From contig NZ_PDJE01000001.1 of NCBI RefSeq assembly GCF_002563955.1, forward strand, positions 1,240,001-1,304,000: a stretch of 64,000 bases of DNA, in the 5' to 3' direction. The stretch comes from Paramicrobacterium agarici (GTDB lineage Bacteria > Actinomycetota > Actinomycetes > Actinomycetales > Microbacteriaceae). The notes under the pieces are model-generated. The model saw only the letters and a list, made by a program, of their open reading frames with translations, did no database searches and had not been told where the DNA came from. Below are positions 63,613 through 64,000 of this stretch, in pieces; within the stretch, counting starts at the first letter, position 1, and every line of letters starts with the position of its first letter. The translations under genes and the position numbers were made by a program.

Positions 63613-64000
63613 TCACCGTGCCTCGTCAGAGGGGTGCAGCGTCTGCAGCGCACTGACGACGTCGCGGTGCCAGCGTTCGGCAAGTGGCACGACGGCCCGG
63701 TAATCGACGGTGTCATGCACAGCACCCTTGTACTCGACCGCGGTCGCGTCGACACCCGCTGCCCGAAGCGCGTGGGCATATGCAGCGCCATCCCCGCGCA
63801 GCACGTCGTACTCCGCGGTGAGAATCGTCGCAGGCGGAAGGCCGCGCAAGCTCGTCGCGAGCAGCGGGGAAGCGAGCGGATGCCGTGCGCGCGTTCGATC
63901 TCCCAGGTAGGCCTTCGCCACCCCGACCATCTCTCGGCGGGCAAAGAAATACGGCACGCGCAGCGTTCGCAGGGGGCGCAGATCGAGGTGCTTTCCCGTG
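63613..64000 (-). CDS. Alpha/beta hydrolase (esterase/lipase), cut by window edge
   Basis: C-terminal fragment of an alpha/beta hydrolase fold-3 protein, read on the minus strand. The open frame continues to the right edge (upstream residues read LDLRPLRTLR before PYFF), so the N-terminal catalytic serine lies outside the window. ATILTAEYDVLRGDGAAYAHALRAAGV carries the acid residue (Asp in EYDVLRGDG) and AVHDTVDY the catalytic His, one residue short of the usual HGF pattern. Substrate unknown. It is convergent with the HAD gene, 21 bp apart. Confidence 0.7.
   Translation of the reverse strand, partial: TGKHLDLRPLRTLRVPYFFARREMVGVAKAYLGDRTRARHPLASPLLATSLRGLPPATILTAEYDVLRGDGAAYAHALRAAGVDATAVEYKGAVHDTVDYRAVVPLAERWHRDVVSALQTLHPSDEAR

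Overview
The window is high-GC, densely packed bacterial DNA with short intergenic gaps, ATGA/GTGA stop-start overlaps, many GTG starts and several likely leaderless genes. A mycothiol-type DinB fold, DUF3151, DUF3817, a Septum_form protein and an actinobacterial purS/purQ pair place it in Actinomycetota, most likely Microbacteriaceae. The family call rests on gene style only. No rRNA, tRNA, IS element, prophage or CRISPR array was seen, and it reads as ordinary chromosome.

Layout. 1-8.6 kb: an MMPL exporter cut by the left edge, pyrE, a septum-formation-type membrane protein, a HAD phosphatase, and fdhD with a YdeP-like molybdopterin oxidoreductase. 8.7-11.4 kb: manganese control (mntR-like regulator, Nramp transporter mntH with two operator-like palindromes) and a TrmH methyltransferase. 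11.4-14.7 kb: a complete osmoprotectant-type ABC importer. 14.7-20 kb: a DUF4287 gene and divergent TetR gene sharing an operator-like palindrome, argG, a DUF3151 gene, purA and a second RNA methyltransferase. 20-28 kb: GH15 glucoamylase/trehalase-like enzyme, MDMPI-like protein, lactonase, GNAT, ABC ATPase with FtsX-like permease, chorismate mutase and SDR.

28-38.4 kb is the most unusual part: a compact type VII secretion-like locus. It holds an RDD-FHA membrane protein, a three-ATPase FtsK/EssC-like protein with its own FHA domain, two paralogous WXG100-size proteins lacking the W-x-G turn, a third small helical protein, a candidate secreted protein and three genes I do not recognise. A GGGGA-N4-TCCCC element, degenerate at one site, lies upstream of three genes or gene groups.

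38.5-49.3 kb: a DinB/DUF664 protein; a YhgE/Pip-like and MMPL pair divergent from a TetR gene across three tandem palindromes; a sugar porter; a RibD-like reductase; purL. 49.3-56.5 kb: a large LuxR-type ATPase regulator divergent from a 1432-residue LPWTG surface protein with about seven DUF11-like repeats. 56.5-64 kb: a putative ECF S component, M20 amidohydrolase, TRIC-like channel, DUF3817 protein, purQ-purS, a two-component system, a phosphonatase-like HAD and an alpha/beta hydrolase cut by the right edge.

Functional links: pyrE, purA, purL, purQ and purS serve nucleotide synthesis. The mntR/mntH pair handles manganese. The two MMPL proteins, YhgE, the T7SS-like locus and the LPWTG protein all act at the envelope. 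Functions are read from motifs and gene context; no database search was run.
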